Positions 46,293 to 53,845 of a DNA stretch of 64,000 bases are shown here, piece by piece. Below the pieces are notes generated by a model, which was given only the letters and a program-made list of their open reading frames with translations, was not told where the DNA came from and did no database searches. The stretch covers positions 35,506-99,505 of the forward strand of contig JAIKXM010000005.1 of the NCBI GenBank assembly GCA_024684085.1. Reading direction: 5' to 3'. How positions within the stretch are numbered: position 1 is the first letter of the stretch; each line of letters starts with the position of its first letter. The DNA is from Lachnospiraceae bacterium (GTDB lineage Bacteria > Bacillota > Clostridia > Lachnospirales > Lachnospiraceae). The position numbers and the translations under genes were made by a program.

Positions 46293-47774
46293 TTACTCTG
46301 CCTTGTTATTGAGATTCTCATCAAGAATAGTCTGATAGTTCTCATCTGCCTGCTTCATAAGAGCAGCTACGTCAGCATTGGCGTCTGTAAGAACTGCCTG
46401 AAGAACCTTGGTAAGCTCAGCATACATATCCTGTGTAAGACCGGGCTCTTCAAGATGAAGACCTTCTGAAGAAGTTGCCTCGAAGTATGCATCATACATC
46501 TTAGGATCTACGTTACCGTACTCAGCAACGATAGCTGCCTCAGCATCAAGAACATCCTGAGCTACCCAGCAAGGGAATCTCTGGATAACAGGTACTCCCT
46601 GATCAACCTTATTCTGAGCATCAGCCTTCATACCTTCTACAGATGCTTCTGTTGCAACAGGTGCCTTACCCATAACTTCAAGATAATCAAGAGCTGCATT
46701 GATCTGAGCAGGGGTTGCATCCTTAGAGAAGAAGTAAGGTGTACCGCCGTAAAGTGAGAACTGTCCTGCAGGACCTGCGGGAATAGGACAGATAGCAAGC
46801 TTATCTACAGGAAGTCCGTTAACCTGTGTAGGCTGATTGACCGCATCATTTGCACCTATATACATTGCGGCGTTACCTGTTCCGAGCTGTGTAAATCCTG
46901 TACCCCAGTCTTCTGAAAGAGGGTCAGCTGTAAGTACATCGTAATCCCACTTAAGGCTCTTAACATATTCCATGGCTGCGATAGCTTCATCACTTGCAAG
47001 GTTGGATGTAAATGTACCGTCATCATTAGCCTTACATAACTCAGCGCCGAAGCCCCATGCTATGTTAGAGAAATGCCATCCGCCTGCACCGTCCTTGGCA
47101 AGGAGACAAAGACCTGCGGCTCCTGTCTTATCCTTGATTGTCTTAGCTGTCTCAGCAAGCTCGTCCCATGTCTTGGGATAGATGGGATATCCGTCACCGT
47201 CTACAAGACCGGCCTCTTCGAAAAGTTCTACATTAAGCATAAGACCAAGTGCATAACCGTCACGGGGAATACCGTATACTCTTCCGTTCTTATCTGAGAG
47301 AAGTGCCTTGATCGAAGGATTCATTGCATCAAGCCAGCCTCTTGCTGCAAGCTCGTCTGTGATATCAGCGATTGCTCCCTGCGCGATAAGCTTGGTGGGC
47401 TCTGTGAACCATGACTCGAAGATCGTAGGACAGTTGCCTGCCTCGACCATCGGCATGAATGTGTCTGTTGAATACTTATAATATGCAGGAACACAAGTTA
47501 CATTAGGGTGAAGTTCCTTCATTGTCTGAACATAACCTTCATGTACGGCGATATCCTCCACCAATGTGTCCTCAGGCCAAATACCGAGTGTGATGCTTAC
47601 CTCTTCCGCAGGCTCCTCTGCAGAAGCTTCTGTAACTTCACCCACCTTAACCTCTGATGCTGCTCCTGCCGCTTCATCGGTTACATTGCTGTCTGTCGTT
47701 GTACTACCGCATCCGGCAAGGAGAGATACGGCGAGAACAGAACTGAGAATCAAGCTAACGAGTTTCTTTTTCAT
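46293..47774 (-). CDS. Extracellular sugar-binding lipoprotein (CUT1 family)
   Basis: 493 aa. Lipoprotein signal peptide with lipobox LLAGC (Cys22), an acidic Ser/Glu/Ala linker to about residue 60, then a two-lobe solute-binding domain (SITLGIWPEDTLVEDIAVHE; later GYPIYPKTWDELAETAKTIK). It should capture an alpha-gluco-oligosaccharide for the two downstream permeases. GAAGGGAG precedes the ATG. Two LacI-type operators lie upstream. Confidence 0.93.
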   Translation of the reverse strand: MKKKLVSLILSSVLAVSLLAGCGSTTTDSNVTDEAAGAASEVKVGEVTEASAEEPAEEVSITLGIWPEDTLVEDIAVHEGYVQTMKELHPNVTCVPAYYKYSTDTFMPMVEAGNCPTIFESWFTEPTKLIAQGAIADITDELAARGWLDAMNPSIKALLSDKNGRVYGIPRDGYALGLMLNVELFEEAGLVDGDGYPIYPKTWDELAETAKTIKDKTGAAGLCLLAKDGAGGWHFSNIAWGFGAELCKANDDGTFTSNLASDEAIAAMEYVKSLKWDYDVLTADPLSEDWGTGFTQLGTGNAAMYIGANDAVNQPTQVNGLPVDKLAICPIPAGPAGQFSLYGGTPYFFSKDATPAQINAALDYLEVMGKAPVATEASVEGMKADAQNKVDQGVPVIQRFPCWVAQDVLDAEAAIVAEYGNVDPKMYDAYFEATSSEGLHLEEPGLTQDMYAELTKVLQAVLTDANADVAALMKQADENYQTILDENLNNKAE

Positions 47775-47816
47775 GTTAGTCTCCCTTCATTAAATTAAAA
47801 TAGTATGTTTGCTTTA

Positions 47817-47830
47817 GTTGAACGTTCAAC
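47817..47830. promoter_or_regulatory. LacI-type operator O2 (in the leader)
   Basis: GTTGAACGTTCAAC, identical to the operator in front of lacI/pgmB. It lies 43 bp upstream of the binding-protein start and about 130 bp downstream of the promoter. Confidence 0.85.
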
Positions 47831-47947
47831 TTGGCAGATTTCAATAAACTATCCTCAAATAGTGTAATTCGCATCGAAATCCCCGACATATGTGGGATTT
47901 GCACTACTTCCCCTGAGAGATTCATATGTTTCTGCGTTTTGTTTCCC

Positions 47948-47961
47948 GTTTAACGTTAAAC
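47948..47961. promoter_or_regulatory. LacI-type operator O1 (at the transcription start)
   Basis: GTTTAACGTTAAAC, a perfect palindrome one base different per half from the GTTGAACGTTCAAC sites, lying directly after the -10 box where transcription starts. Confidence 0.8.
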
Positions 47962-47963
47962 TT

Positions 47964-47992
47964 ATGATAACATGAGACAATATCCTTGTCAA
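47964..47992 (-). promoter_or_regulatory. Promoter of the sugar ABC/GH65 operon
   Basis: Minus-strand TTGACA (47987-47992), exactly 17 nt, TATCAT (47964-47969). The leader to the binding-protein gene would be about 180 nt and contains both operators. Confidence 0.85.
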
Positions 47993-48140
47993 TAAGTCCT
48001 CTAATCGCAGAATAGCCAAAGATTTTTGGACATTTTTCGATTATTTACAGTTTTACTTTGTGCAAATTATACAATTTTCAGGTTTTTTCAAAACCTATGC
48101 CTGTTAACCTCGTAGTACACCCATTCACGAATCGTTTTCT

Positions 48141-48276
48141 CACGGCTCATTATGATGCAGGCAGATCGATCCCTCACGGACCGTCATGATGTTGGCAGAT
48201 CGATCTCTCGCGGACCGTCATGATGTTGGCAGATCGATCCCTCGCGGACCGTCATGATGTTGGCAGATCGTTCCTT
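48141..48276. repeat. Four tandem 34-bp units downstream of rsmH
   Basis: Four units of exactly 34 bp with core GACCGTCATGATGTTGGCAG between rsmH and the ABC operon promoter. The sequence is unrelated to the pgmB array but has the same period and copy number. Confidence 0.92.
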
Positions 48277-48334
48277 CACAGTCCGCCTTTAGCAGACCGG
48301 TTAATACTTCAAGGCTCAACCTCATACAGAAATA

Positions 48335-49372
48335 TCAGTCCTTTACTGCCCACCTGAGCTTGGTCGACTTGCTTCTGGGATTAAGTCTCTGCTCCTCAGG
48401 AGAAGGTCTCGTAACATCCTGAGATATCTCCTTATAGACACCGGCTTTATATAATGCCTTAAATGACTGCTTCACAAGCCTGTCCTCTCCCGAATGGAAT
48501 GTAAGGATCGCGACTCTCCCTCCCGGATTGAGTACATCCGGAAGCTTCTCCAGAAAATCATATAAGACTTCAAGCTCACTGTTGACATCTATCCTCAAAG
48601 CCTGAAATGTTCTTGCACAGCTCTTCTTAACGGACTCTGCCCTTTCATCGACGGGCACTCTTTCAAGAGCCGCCTCAACAGCCTGCCTCAGCGCTGTAGT
48701 GGTATCCATAGGATCACCCTTCTTCATACGTTCATATACCTTAGTGGCGATCTCCGACGCATACGGCTCATCCGCATTCTCAATAAGCATCCCGCAGAAT
48801 TCTTCCCTGCTGATCTCATGAAGGCGTTCGGCAGCGCTCGTTCCGTGCTCCGGATCCAGACGAAGATCCAAAGGGCCGTCTGTTTTGTATGAAAAACCTC
48901 TCTTCGGATCATCGATCTGCATGGATGACACGCCGAGATCGGCAAGCACGAAATCGAACTTACCGGCTTCCTCGCATACCTTATCTATATTTGCAAAATT
49001 GATGAGTCTGAACTTGAATCTGTCCTCATCAAATCCTGCCTTTCGCAGACGATCAACCGTCTTCACGGATTCGATCGGGTCCACATCAAGACCGTATATG
49101 CAGCCTCTTCCGTTAAGCCGGTCCAGCATCTTCATCGTATGGCCGCCGTAGCCAAGAGTACAATCAAGGCCCTGCTCGCCGGGGCGGATATTCAGAACAT
49201 CCAGTATCTCCTTAACCATGATGGATATATGCATTCCGGCCGGAGTTGAACCCTTGGAGATGACATGAGCCACGGTATCGGCATATTTCTCCGGATTCTG
49301 TTCCTTATATTTTTCTTCGAATTTTCTGGGATATTTCCCTGAGTAATGTACTCTTCTCTTATGCTGTTCCAA
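48335..49372 (-). CDS. rsmH: RsmH-like 16S rRNA methyltransferase, N-terminally extended
   Basis: 345 aa, SAM-dependent N4-methyltransferase of the RsmH/MraW family (C1402 of 16S rRNA). HISIMVKEILDVLNI, LDCTLGYGGHTMKML, LADLGVSSMQIDDPKRGFSY and the C-terminal SGEDRLVKQSFK are recognisable. It carries about 35-40 extra N-terminal residues (HKRRVHYSGKYPRKFEEKYK), and the usual GGAGHS loop reads GYGGHT. It is not in a division cluster, so it may be a second paralogue with another target. TTG start with AAAGGAAG upstream; 2 bp after the MBL gene. Confidence 0.85.
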   Translation of the reverse strand: MEQHKRRVHYSGKYPRKFEEKYKEQNPEKYADTVAHVISKGSTPAGMHISIMVKEILDVLNIRPGEQGLDCTLGYGGHTMKMLDRLNGRGCIYGLDVDPIESVKTVDRLRKAGFDEDRFKFRLINFANIDKVCEEAGKFDFVLADLGVSSMQIDDPKRGFSYKTDGPLDLRLDPEHGTSAAERLHEISREEFCGMLIENADEPYASEIATKVYERMKKGDPMDTTTALRQAVEAALERVPVDERAESVKKSCARTFQALRIDVNSELEVLYDFLEKLPDVLNPGGRVAILTFHSGEDRLVKQSFKALYKAGVYKEISQDVTRPSPEEQRLNPRSKSTKLRWAVKD

Positions 49373-49374
49373 TG

Positions 49375-50235
49375 TTATCTTCCTTTTATCTCTATTCGGT
49401 CAAGAATGCCCTGCACGCCGACATTACGATGCGTGAGATACATCCTCGCAACATCCTCGATAAATGTCGCATCTGCTCCGGTCTTACTCTGAATCCTATC
49501 AAGCGGTGCGCCCTTATCTATAAGATGCATTATCTGCTGAACCAGTCTGTAAATTGCCTCTTTGCTCTCATCCTTCTTAGGTTCAATCCTTAGAAGTGCA
49601 TGGATAAAGTCCGATCTTCGGTTATCCTTCTTCCATCCGGTCTGATCCGGGTAGGCCGTCCTGGCATGGCCATAATAAACAACCGCAGGCGTCAGACTAA
49701 GCAGTTTCTCCCAACTCTTGCCTGTCTCGGAATCCTTATGTGCCTCAAGCTCATACAAGGGATTCAGATCTCCCACGAACAGACTCCCGTCATCAAGCCA
49801 TAGAGAGATACTGTCATCACTATGTCCCGGTGTATGAATAAGCTCTCCGTCAAGTCCAAGTTCGGCGAGAAAATCTCTGCTGTCTGTTATTGATATTACG
49901 CGTACTTTATCGTCTTCGATCGGTCGAAACCCCAGTCGGGGTTCTTTTGCAAGGATATGATCGGATGAGTGAATGAAGTCACGCTGGACATCGACCACGG
50001 TGATCACCGCACCCATATCCGCTATTTCCTGTGCGATCCCCATATGATCGGGGTGAAAATGCGATATAAGGATATGATCTATGCTCTGAACGGAAATGTC
50101 AAGTTCGCCCAGGCACTTACAGAACTGCGCAAAAGTTCCCGCCCATCCGGTATCGAAGAGCAGACGTCCCCTGCTGCCTTCGATCAGATAGGTATTGGTA
50201 TTGGAATATTTCAATTCATGTATAACAGAAGCCAT
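49375..50235 (-). CDS. MBL-fold metallo-hydrolase
   Basis: 286 aa from the ATG at 50235 (a GTG four codons earlier is also possible). SHFHPDHMG (about 58-66) supplies the zinc ligands, with further His in HTPGHSDDS and YYGHARTAYPD. The C-terminal helical tail may contact a partner or nucleic acid. The substrate is unknown. It is 2 bp upstream of rsmH, so the two are co-transcribed. Confidence 0.85.
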   Translation of the reverse strand: MASVIHELKYSNTNTYLIEGSRGRLLFDTGWAGTFAQFCKCLGELDISVQSIDHILISHFHPDHMGIAQEIADMGAVITVVDVQRDFIHSSDHILAKEPRLGFRPIEDDKVRVISITDSRDFLAELGLDGELIHTPGHSDDSISLWLDDGSLFVGDLNPLYELEAHKDSETGKSWEKLLSLTPAVVYYGHARTAYPDQTGWKKDNRRSDFIHALLRIEPKKDESKEAIYRLVQQIMHLIDKGAPLDRIQSKTGADATFIEDVARMYLTHRNVGVQGILDRIEIKGR

Positions 50236-50269
50236 GTACTTTCCCACTCTTACATCTGCGCTGTATATT

Positions 50270-50353
50270 GATCAGCGGCTTTGGCGATACCGATCGCCCT
50301 TACATTTTCGCAAAATGTCCGATCAGCGACTTTGGCGATACCGATCCGCCTTA
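50270..50353. repeat. Two-copy 33-bp repeat after the flavodoxin gene
   Basis: GATCAGCGGCTTTGGCGATA and GATCAGCGACTTTGGCGATA begin two near-identical 33-bp units 51 bp apart, separated by a small ATTTTCGCAAAAT hairpin. They lie directly after the flavodoxin stop codon. Confidence 0.7.
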
Positions 50354-50357
50354 AAGA

Positions 50358-50795
50358 CTACAACTCCGAAGCATCTTTTACAAGCTTCCCTTCAACAATT
50401 GTAGCCCCTTCAATGTAGGCGCCAAGCTTATCGGCGGTTCTGCCCATCCCGCTTCCGCCGGATGTGGCGAAGAGATGGATCTTCTTACCGTGCCAGTCAT
50501 ACTGCTTGCAGAAGGTATGGATCACTCTCGGAGCCTGAGCATACCAGATAGGAAAACCGATATAAATATCTTCGTACTGATCAAAATTCTCTATTTTCGA
50601 AGCAATGGGCACATCTTTACCGGCCATCTGCTCGCGATTGCATCTGGACAGCGGATTGGTCCATTTAATATCTGCCTTGCTGTAAGGTTCCTCAGGAACG
50701 ATCTCGAAGATATCTGCCCCTATTCTCTCCGCAAATTCTCTGGCAACCTTGGCTGTAGTCCCCTCAGCGCTGAAAAATGTTACAAGTGTACTCAT
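50358..50795 (-). CDS. Flavodoxin
   Basis: 145 aa, single flavodoxin domain. The FMN phosphate loop region is FFSAEGTTAKVAREFAERIG, with IYIGFPIWYAQAPRVIHTF and LFATSGGSGMGRTAD as the other FMN-contacting loops. It is of the short, often oxidoreductase-linked flavodoxin_4 type. AAGGAGGAG precedes the ATG. It seems to be monocistronic. Confidence 0.9.
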   Translation of the reverse strand: MSTLVTFFSAEGTTAKVAREFAERIGADIFEIVPEEPYSKADIKWTNPLSRCNREQMAGKDVPIASKIENFDQYEDIYIGFPIWYAQAPRVIHTFCKQYDWHGKKIHLFATSGGSGMGRTADKLGAYIEGATIVEGKLVKDASEL

Positions 50796-50887
50796 TTATA
50801 ATCTCCTCCTTATCCTTATATATTCGCCCTTTACGGCATAAAAGCGGACAACGAAGGACATACCCTCACCGGCCGCTTTTGATCCAC

Positions 50888-51355
50888 TTATTTAAAATGT
50901 GCAACTGCATCCATCAGCTCACCTGAAAGATCGTTCAGCAATTCGACATTGTCCGGTACCTGATTAACATTATCGGCAACCGCAGTAATAAATGTCGATA
51001 CCTCTTTGCTAGTCTCCGTTGTCTTTGCGGTAACATCGTTAAGATCCGCAACGGCTTCAGAAGAACGCCCCGAAGAATCCGCGGACTGACGTATCCTTCC
51101 GATGGAACTCTTAAGAACCTCGCACAAAACATTGCCGGACGAAAGCAGTCCGTCGATCTCCGCTACTATACTTGTGATCTTACCTTCCAACGAATTGATC
51201 TCTGATGTAGGTCTGCCTGCAAACGCCATACCGATAACCTTGGAGCCATCTGTCAGCGGAGTGATATATACGAAATAATCGGCCCCGGAAGAATCGGCAC
51301 TCATGGAGATCTTCTTGTTAGACCTTTTCTTGTTAGACTTTTTCTTCTTAGGCAA
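50888..51355 (-). pseudogene. Stunted methyl-accepting chemotaxis-like protein, probably an internal-deletion remnant
   Basis: 155 codons. A Lys-rich start (KKKKSNKKRSNKK) is followed by the tail of a Cache-type sensor (DYFVYITPLTDGSKVIGMAFAG) running straight into a Ser/Thr-rich coiled coil that ends ELMDAVAHFK like a chemoreceptor C terminus. The membrane helices, HAMP domain and most of the signalling hairpin are absent. The only start with a ribosome binding site is a TTG 3-4 nt after GGAGG; an ATG at 51304 is the alternative. An extended -10 box (TGTTATAAT) lies just upstream, so it may still be expressed. Confidence 0.6.
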
Positions 51356-51386
51356 CGCCCTCCGAAATTATAAAAATGCATGACTA

Positions 51387-51395
51387 ATTATAACA
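51387..51395 (-). promoter_or_regulatory. Extended -10 promoter before the stunted chemoreceptor gene
   Basis: Minus-strand TGTTATAAT, a consensus extended -10 element, 32 bp upstream of the TTG start. No good -35 box is visible. Confidence 0.5.
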
Positions 51396-51479
51396 TAATT
51401 ATCTAGCAATATGGTAATGGTGTGTTATAACTTTCTGACTTTTTATATGTCTTTATATGCCGACCATCAGATTGAGTTT

Positions 51480-51567
51480 ACGTTCCAACTATTCTTCAGA
51501 TTATGATCTATTCGCCTGATTTATTCTCCCGATTTATCCTGCCGGGCTATTCGCCTGATCTATTCAA
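51480..51567. repeat. Degenerate short repeats after queF
   Basis: CTATTCGCCTGAT occurs twice, interleaved with TTATTCTCCCGATTTATCC, directly after the queF stop codon. Less regular than the other arrays. Confidence 0.5.
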
Positions 51568-52056
51568 TTATCGATTATCAACCTTCTCGGGATTCATGTC
51601 ATGATGGATCATTCTGTCCCATGCCACATCTTCCCACTTGGTTCCGGGTTTACCGTAATTACAATAGGGATCGATTGAAAGCCCTCCGCGCGGCAGGAAC
51701 TTACCTGTCACCTCAATATACTTAGGGTCCATCAGCCTGATCAGATCCTTCATTATCTTATTGACACAGTCTTCATGGAAGTCACCATGATTCCTATAAG
51801 AAAACAGATAGAGCTTGAGTGACTTGCTCTCTACAAGTAATCTATCCGGAATATAAGATATGTAGATCGTTGCAAAGTCAGGCTGTCCGGTGATCGGGCA
51901 CAGACTTGTGAACTCCGGACAGTTGAACTTAACAAAGTAATCATTTTCCGGATGCTTATTGCTGAATGTCTCAAGCACCGACGGATCATAATCCATGCTG
52001 TATTCCGTTCCCTGACTTCCAAGCTTGGTAAGTCCTTCTTTTTCTCTTTCGCTCAT
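51568..52056 (-). CDS. queF: NADPH-dependent 7-cyano-7-deazaguanine reductase
   Basis: 162-aa short-form QueF, which reduces preQ0 to preQ1 for queuosine synthesis. The catalytic Cys53 and Asp60 lie in [38 protein letters not shown] is the QueF signature that binds substrate and NADPH. GAGGAG precedes the ATG. It is the last gene of the queC-yhhQ-queF run. Confidence 0.96.
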   Translation of the reverse strand: MSEREKEGLTKLGSQGTEYSMDYDPSVLETFSNKHPENDYFVKFNCPEFTSLCPITGQPDFATIYISYIPDRLLVESKSLKLYLFSYRNHGDFHEDCVNKIMKDLIRLMDPKYIEVTGKFLPRGGLSIDPYCNYGKPGTKWEDVAWDRMIHHDMNPEKVDNR

Positions 52057-52151
52057 TTTTTACTCCTCTGTAAGGGCTTTTTCAACCCCTTCATACTATA
52101 TTTTCTCTACAAGGGCTTCTGACCCTCTAAGCCCGCCACACTCTTTAATGA

Positions 52152-52844
52152 TCAGTCTTCTCTCGGTCTTATCTTCCTTGCGATATATATAAACGGTGTA
52201 TCTACGATCGCCACAACCGCCTTGAACAGATAGGTTGTGATAAGAATACTTAAGAATACATTAACAGGGTAAGTTCCCCAAAAAGCCATAAAAGTGAAGA
52301 TCACCGTATCAACGGCCTGACTGATCAGTGTGCTTCCGTTATTCCTAAGCCATAATCCGGAAGCGTTGTCGCCTGTTTTTTTCCATATAAAGTGATACAG
52401 GAAAACATCGATATTCTGACTGCATATGAATCCCGTCAGACTTGCTATGGTTATCCTCGGTACAAGTCCGAATACTACCTGAAGGCTGTCTGATACATAG
52501 TCGTTGGCGTTGGGTGTGAACTGTAATAAAAGCTGGGAACCCAATAGCCATATGAGCATTATGGAGAAGCTGTACAACACAGCTTTCCTTGCTTCCTTTT
52601 TCCCGTATTTTTCCGAGAGGATATCTGTGATCAGGAAGGTGGAAGCATAGAGCACATTGCCGGCTGTTGTCGAAAGCCCGAACAGATCTATGCACTTGCA
52701 GACGGCGATATTACCGAGTATGGTGCCGAAGATTGCAAAAGCGAAGAGCCCGTTCTTACCAAATAACTTGTACAGAAGCAGAACGCTTCCCAGGTAAAAC
52801 AATACACTTATAACAAAAAGCAATTCATTGGATATCATCATCAA
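52152..52844 (-). CDS. yhhQ: Queuosine precursor transporter (YhhQ/DUF165 family)
   Basis: 230-aa membrane protein with about six helices. LYASTFLITDILSEKYGKKEARKA is the family signature (conserved Asp-Glu-x-x-Gly after a helix), and WLRNNGSTLISQAVDTVIF is the second conserved block. It imports preQ0, preQ1 or related bases. Its start overlaps queC by 20 bp, indicating translational coupling. Having salvage next to queC and queF suggests both synthesis and uptake. Confidence 0.93.
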   Translation of the reverse strand: MMMISNELLFVISVLFYLGSVLLLYKLFGKNGLFAFAIFGTILGNIAVCKCIDLFGLSTTAGNVLYASTFLITDILSEKYGKKEARKAVLYSFSIMLIWLLGSQLLLQFTPNANDYVSDSLQVVFGLVPRITIASLTGFICSQNIDVFLYHFIWKKTGDNASGLWLRNNGSTLISQAVDTVIFTFMAFWGTYPVNVFLSILITTYLFKAVVAIVDTPFIYIARKIRPRED

Positions 52845-53532
52845 ACCTCATTTCATATTCAATAGGATCGGTCAGACCGTTCAACTCAAAAGCGGCGATC
52901 CTGTCTCTGCATGTTCCGCACCGGCCGCACGCCTTATCATGTCCTTCGTAACAGCTCCATGTGAGTTCAAAAGGTACGCCGAGTTCTGTTCCTGTAGCCA
53001 CCACCTGAACCTTTGACTTATCTATAAAAGGTGCAACTATCTTAAGTTCTTCACCGCTTCCGATGTAGATCGCATCGGATATCGCCTTATTAAAACTGAC
53101 ACTCGTGTCAGGATACGCATTGCCTGCCGCATCATCGGCATGTGCCCCGTAATATATCTCTGAACACCCATGGCTCAGAGCGACCGAGGCGGCTGATGAA
53201 AGGAAAAGACCGTTCCGGAAAGGCACATATGTATTAACGGGCTTACCGCCTGTCTTCTTCAACTGTTCCGCATAATCTTCATGCGGAACTTCTTCCGATG
53301 CCCCTTCAAGAAGCGTACAGTTACTGTCTTTGAAGATCTCCCCCAGATCCAGGGTCAGTCTCTTGACACCGTAATATTCAGCAAGTTTCTCGGAAGCTTC
53401 CATTTCCTTCTTGTGCTTCTGGCCATAATATATGGAGAGCGCCAAGACTTCTTCGGATCCGTATTTCTTCACCGCAAGTGCCAGACAAACCGTGCTGTCA
53501 AGACCTCCGCTAAAGCACACCAAAGCCTTCAT
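52825..53532 (-). CDS. queC: 7-cyano-7-deazaguanine synthase
   Basis: 235 aa; converts carboxy-deazaguanine to preQ0 with ATP and ammonia. The PP-loop SGGLDST is at 8-14, GAHADDAAGNAYPD in the middle, and the zinc site WSCYEGHDKACGRCGTCRDR at the C terminus holds all four Cys. AGAGG precedes the ATG. No queD or queE is in this window, so the earlier steps must be elsewhere or replaced by uptake. A long leader with its own promoter and terminator precedes it. Confidence 0.96.
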   Translation of the reverse strand: MKALVCFSGGLDSTVCLALAVKKYGSEEVLALSIYYGQKHKKEMEASEKLAEYYGVKRLTLDLGEIFKDSNCTLLEGASEEVPHEDYAEQLKKTGGKPVNTYVPFRNGLFLSSAASVALSHGCSEIYYGAHADDAAGNAYPDTSVSFNKAISDAIYIGSGEELKIVAPFIDKSKVQVVATGTELGVPFELTWSCYEGHDKACGRCGTCRDRIAAFELNGLTDPIEYEMRFDDDIQ

Positions 53533-53584
53533 CTTTCTTTGTTCCTCTCTAAACGATAATTTTATCTGAATTTAAATTGCCGGA

Positions 53585-53618
53585 TGAGCATTTTTTGTGT
53601 AATAGGAAGATATTACGA
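53585..53618 (-). repeat. Terminator-associated palindromic repeat, copy 5 (short form)
   Basis: GGATGAGCATTTTTTGTGTA followed by ATAGGA and a degenerate complementary arm that runs into the next terminator's T-tract. Lies in the queC leader. Confidence 0.65.
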
Positions 53619-53646
53619 AAATAGCCCTGCATAAACGCAGGGCTAT
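53617..53646 (-). terminator. Terminator or attenuator in the queC leader
   Basis: Perfect 10-bp stem ATAGCCCTGC / GCAGGGCTAT with a 6-nt loop, followed on the minus strand by TTTTCG. It is about 85 bp upstream of queC and about 140 nt downstream of a strong promoter, placed where a riboswitch expression platform would be. Confidence 0.75.
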
Positions 53647-53787
53647 AGTCTGTCATATCGTAATTACAATTGCTACAGTCCTGGTTTTGTTTAACGACAG
53701 GATGGTACAAACGAACTGTCGGTACTTAATAAATGATATCGTGCATTCCCTATCATACGAAGATACCCGAAATCAACAAATGTACGT
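53647..53787 (-). ncRNA. Candidate structured leader RNA or small RNA upstream of queC
   Basis: About 140 nt between a strong promoter and a terminator, with no ORF. CGACAG...CTGTCG and other short pairings are visible (near 53695-53730). It does not match the preQ1-I consensus I know. It may be a queuosine-related regulatory leader or an independent small RNA. Confidence 0.45.
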
Positions 53788-53792
53788 TGCCT

Positions 53793-53821
53793 ATTGTAAT
53801 CAATGAGATATCCAATGTCAA
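53793..53821 (-). promoter_or_regulatory. Promoter of the queC leader
   Basis: Minus-strand TTGACA (53816-53821), exactly 17 nt, TACAAT (53793-53798). It begins about 25 bp after the stop codon of the DUF4097 gene. Confidence 0.8.
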
Positions 53822-53845
53822 GTAGTAATAAACTCCTCTGACTCA

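Noticed and set aside
48141..48276. CRISPR array
   Set aside because: 34-bp units repeat as a whole with only point differences; no spacers and no cas genes.
53647..53787. Known preQ1-I riboswitch
   Set aside because: The conserved loop and A-rich tail of the class I consensus could not be found by eye; left as an unclassified leader.
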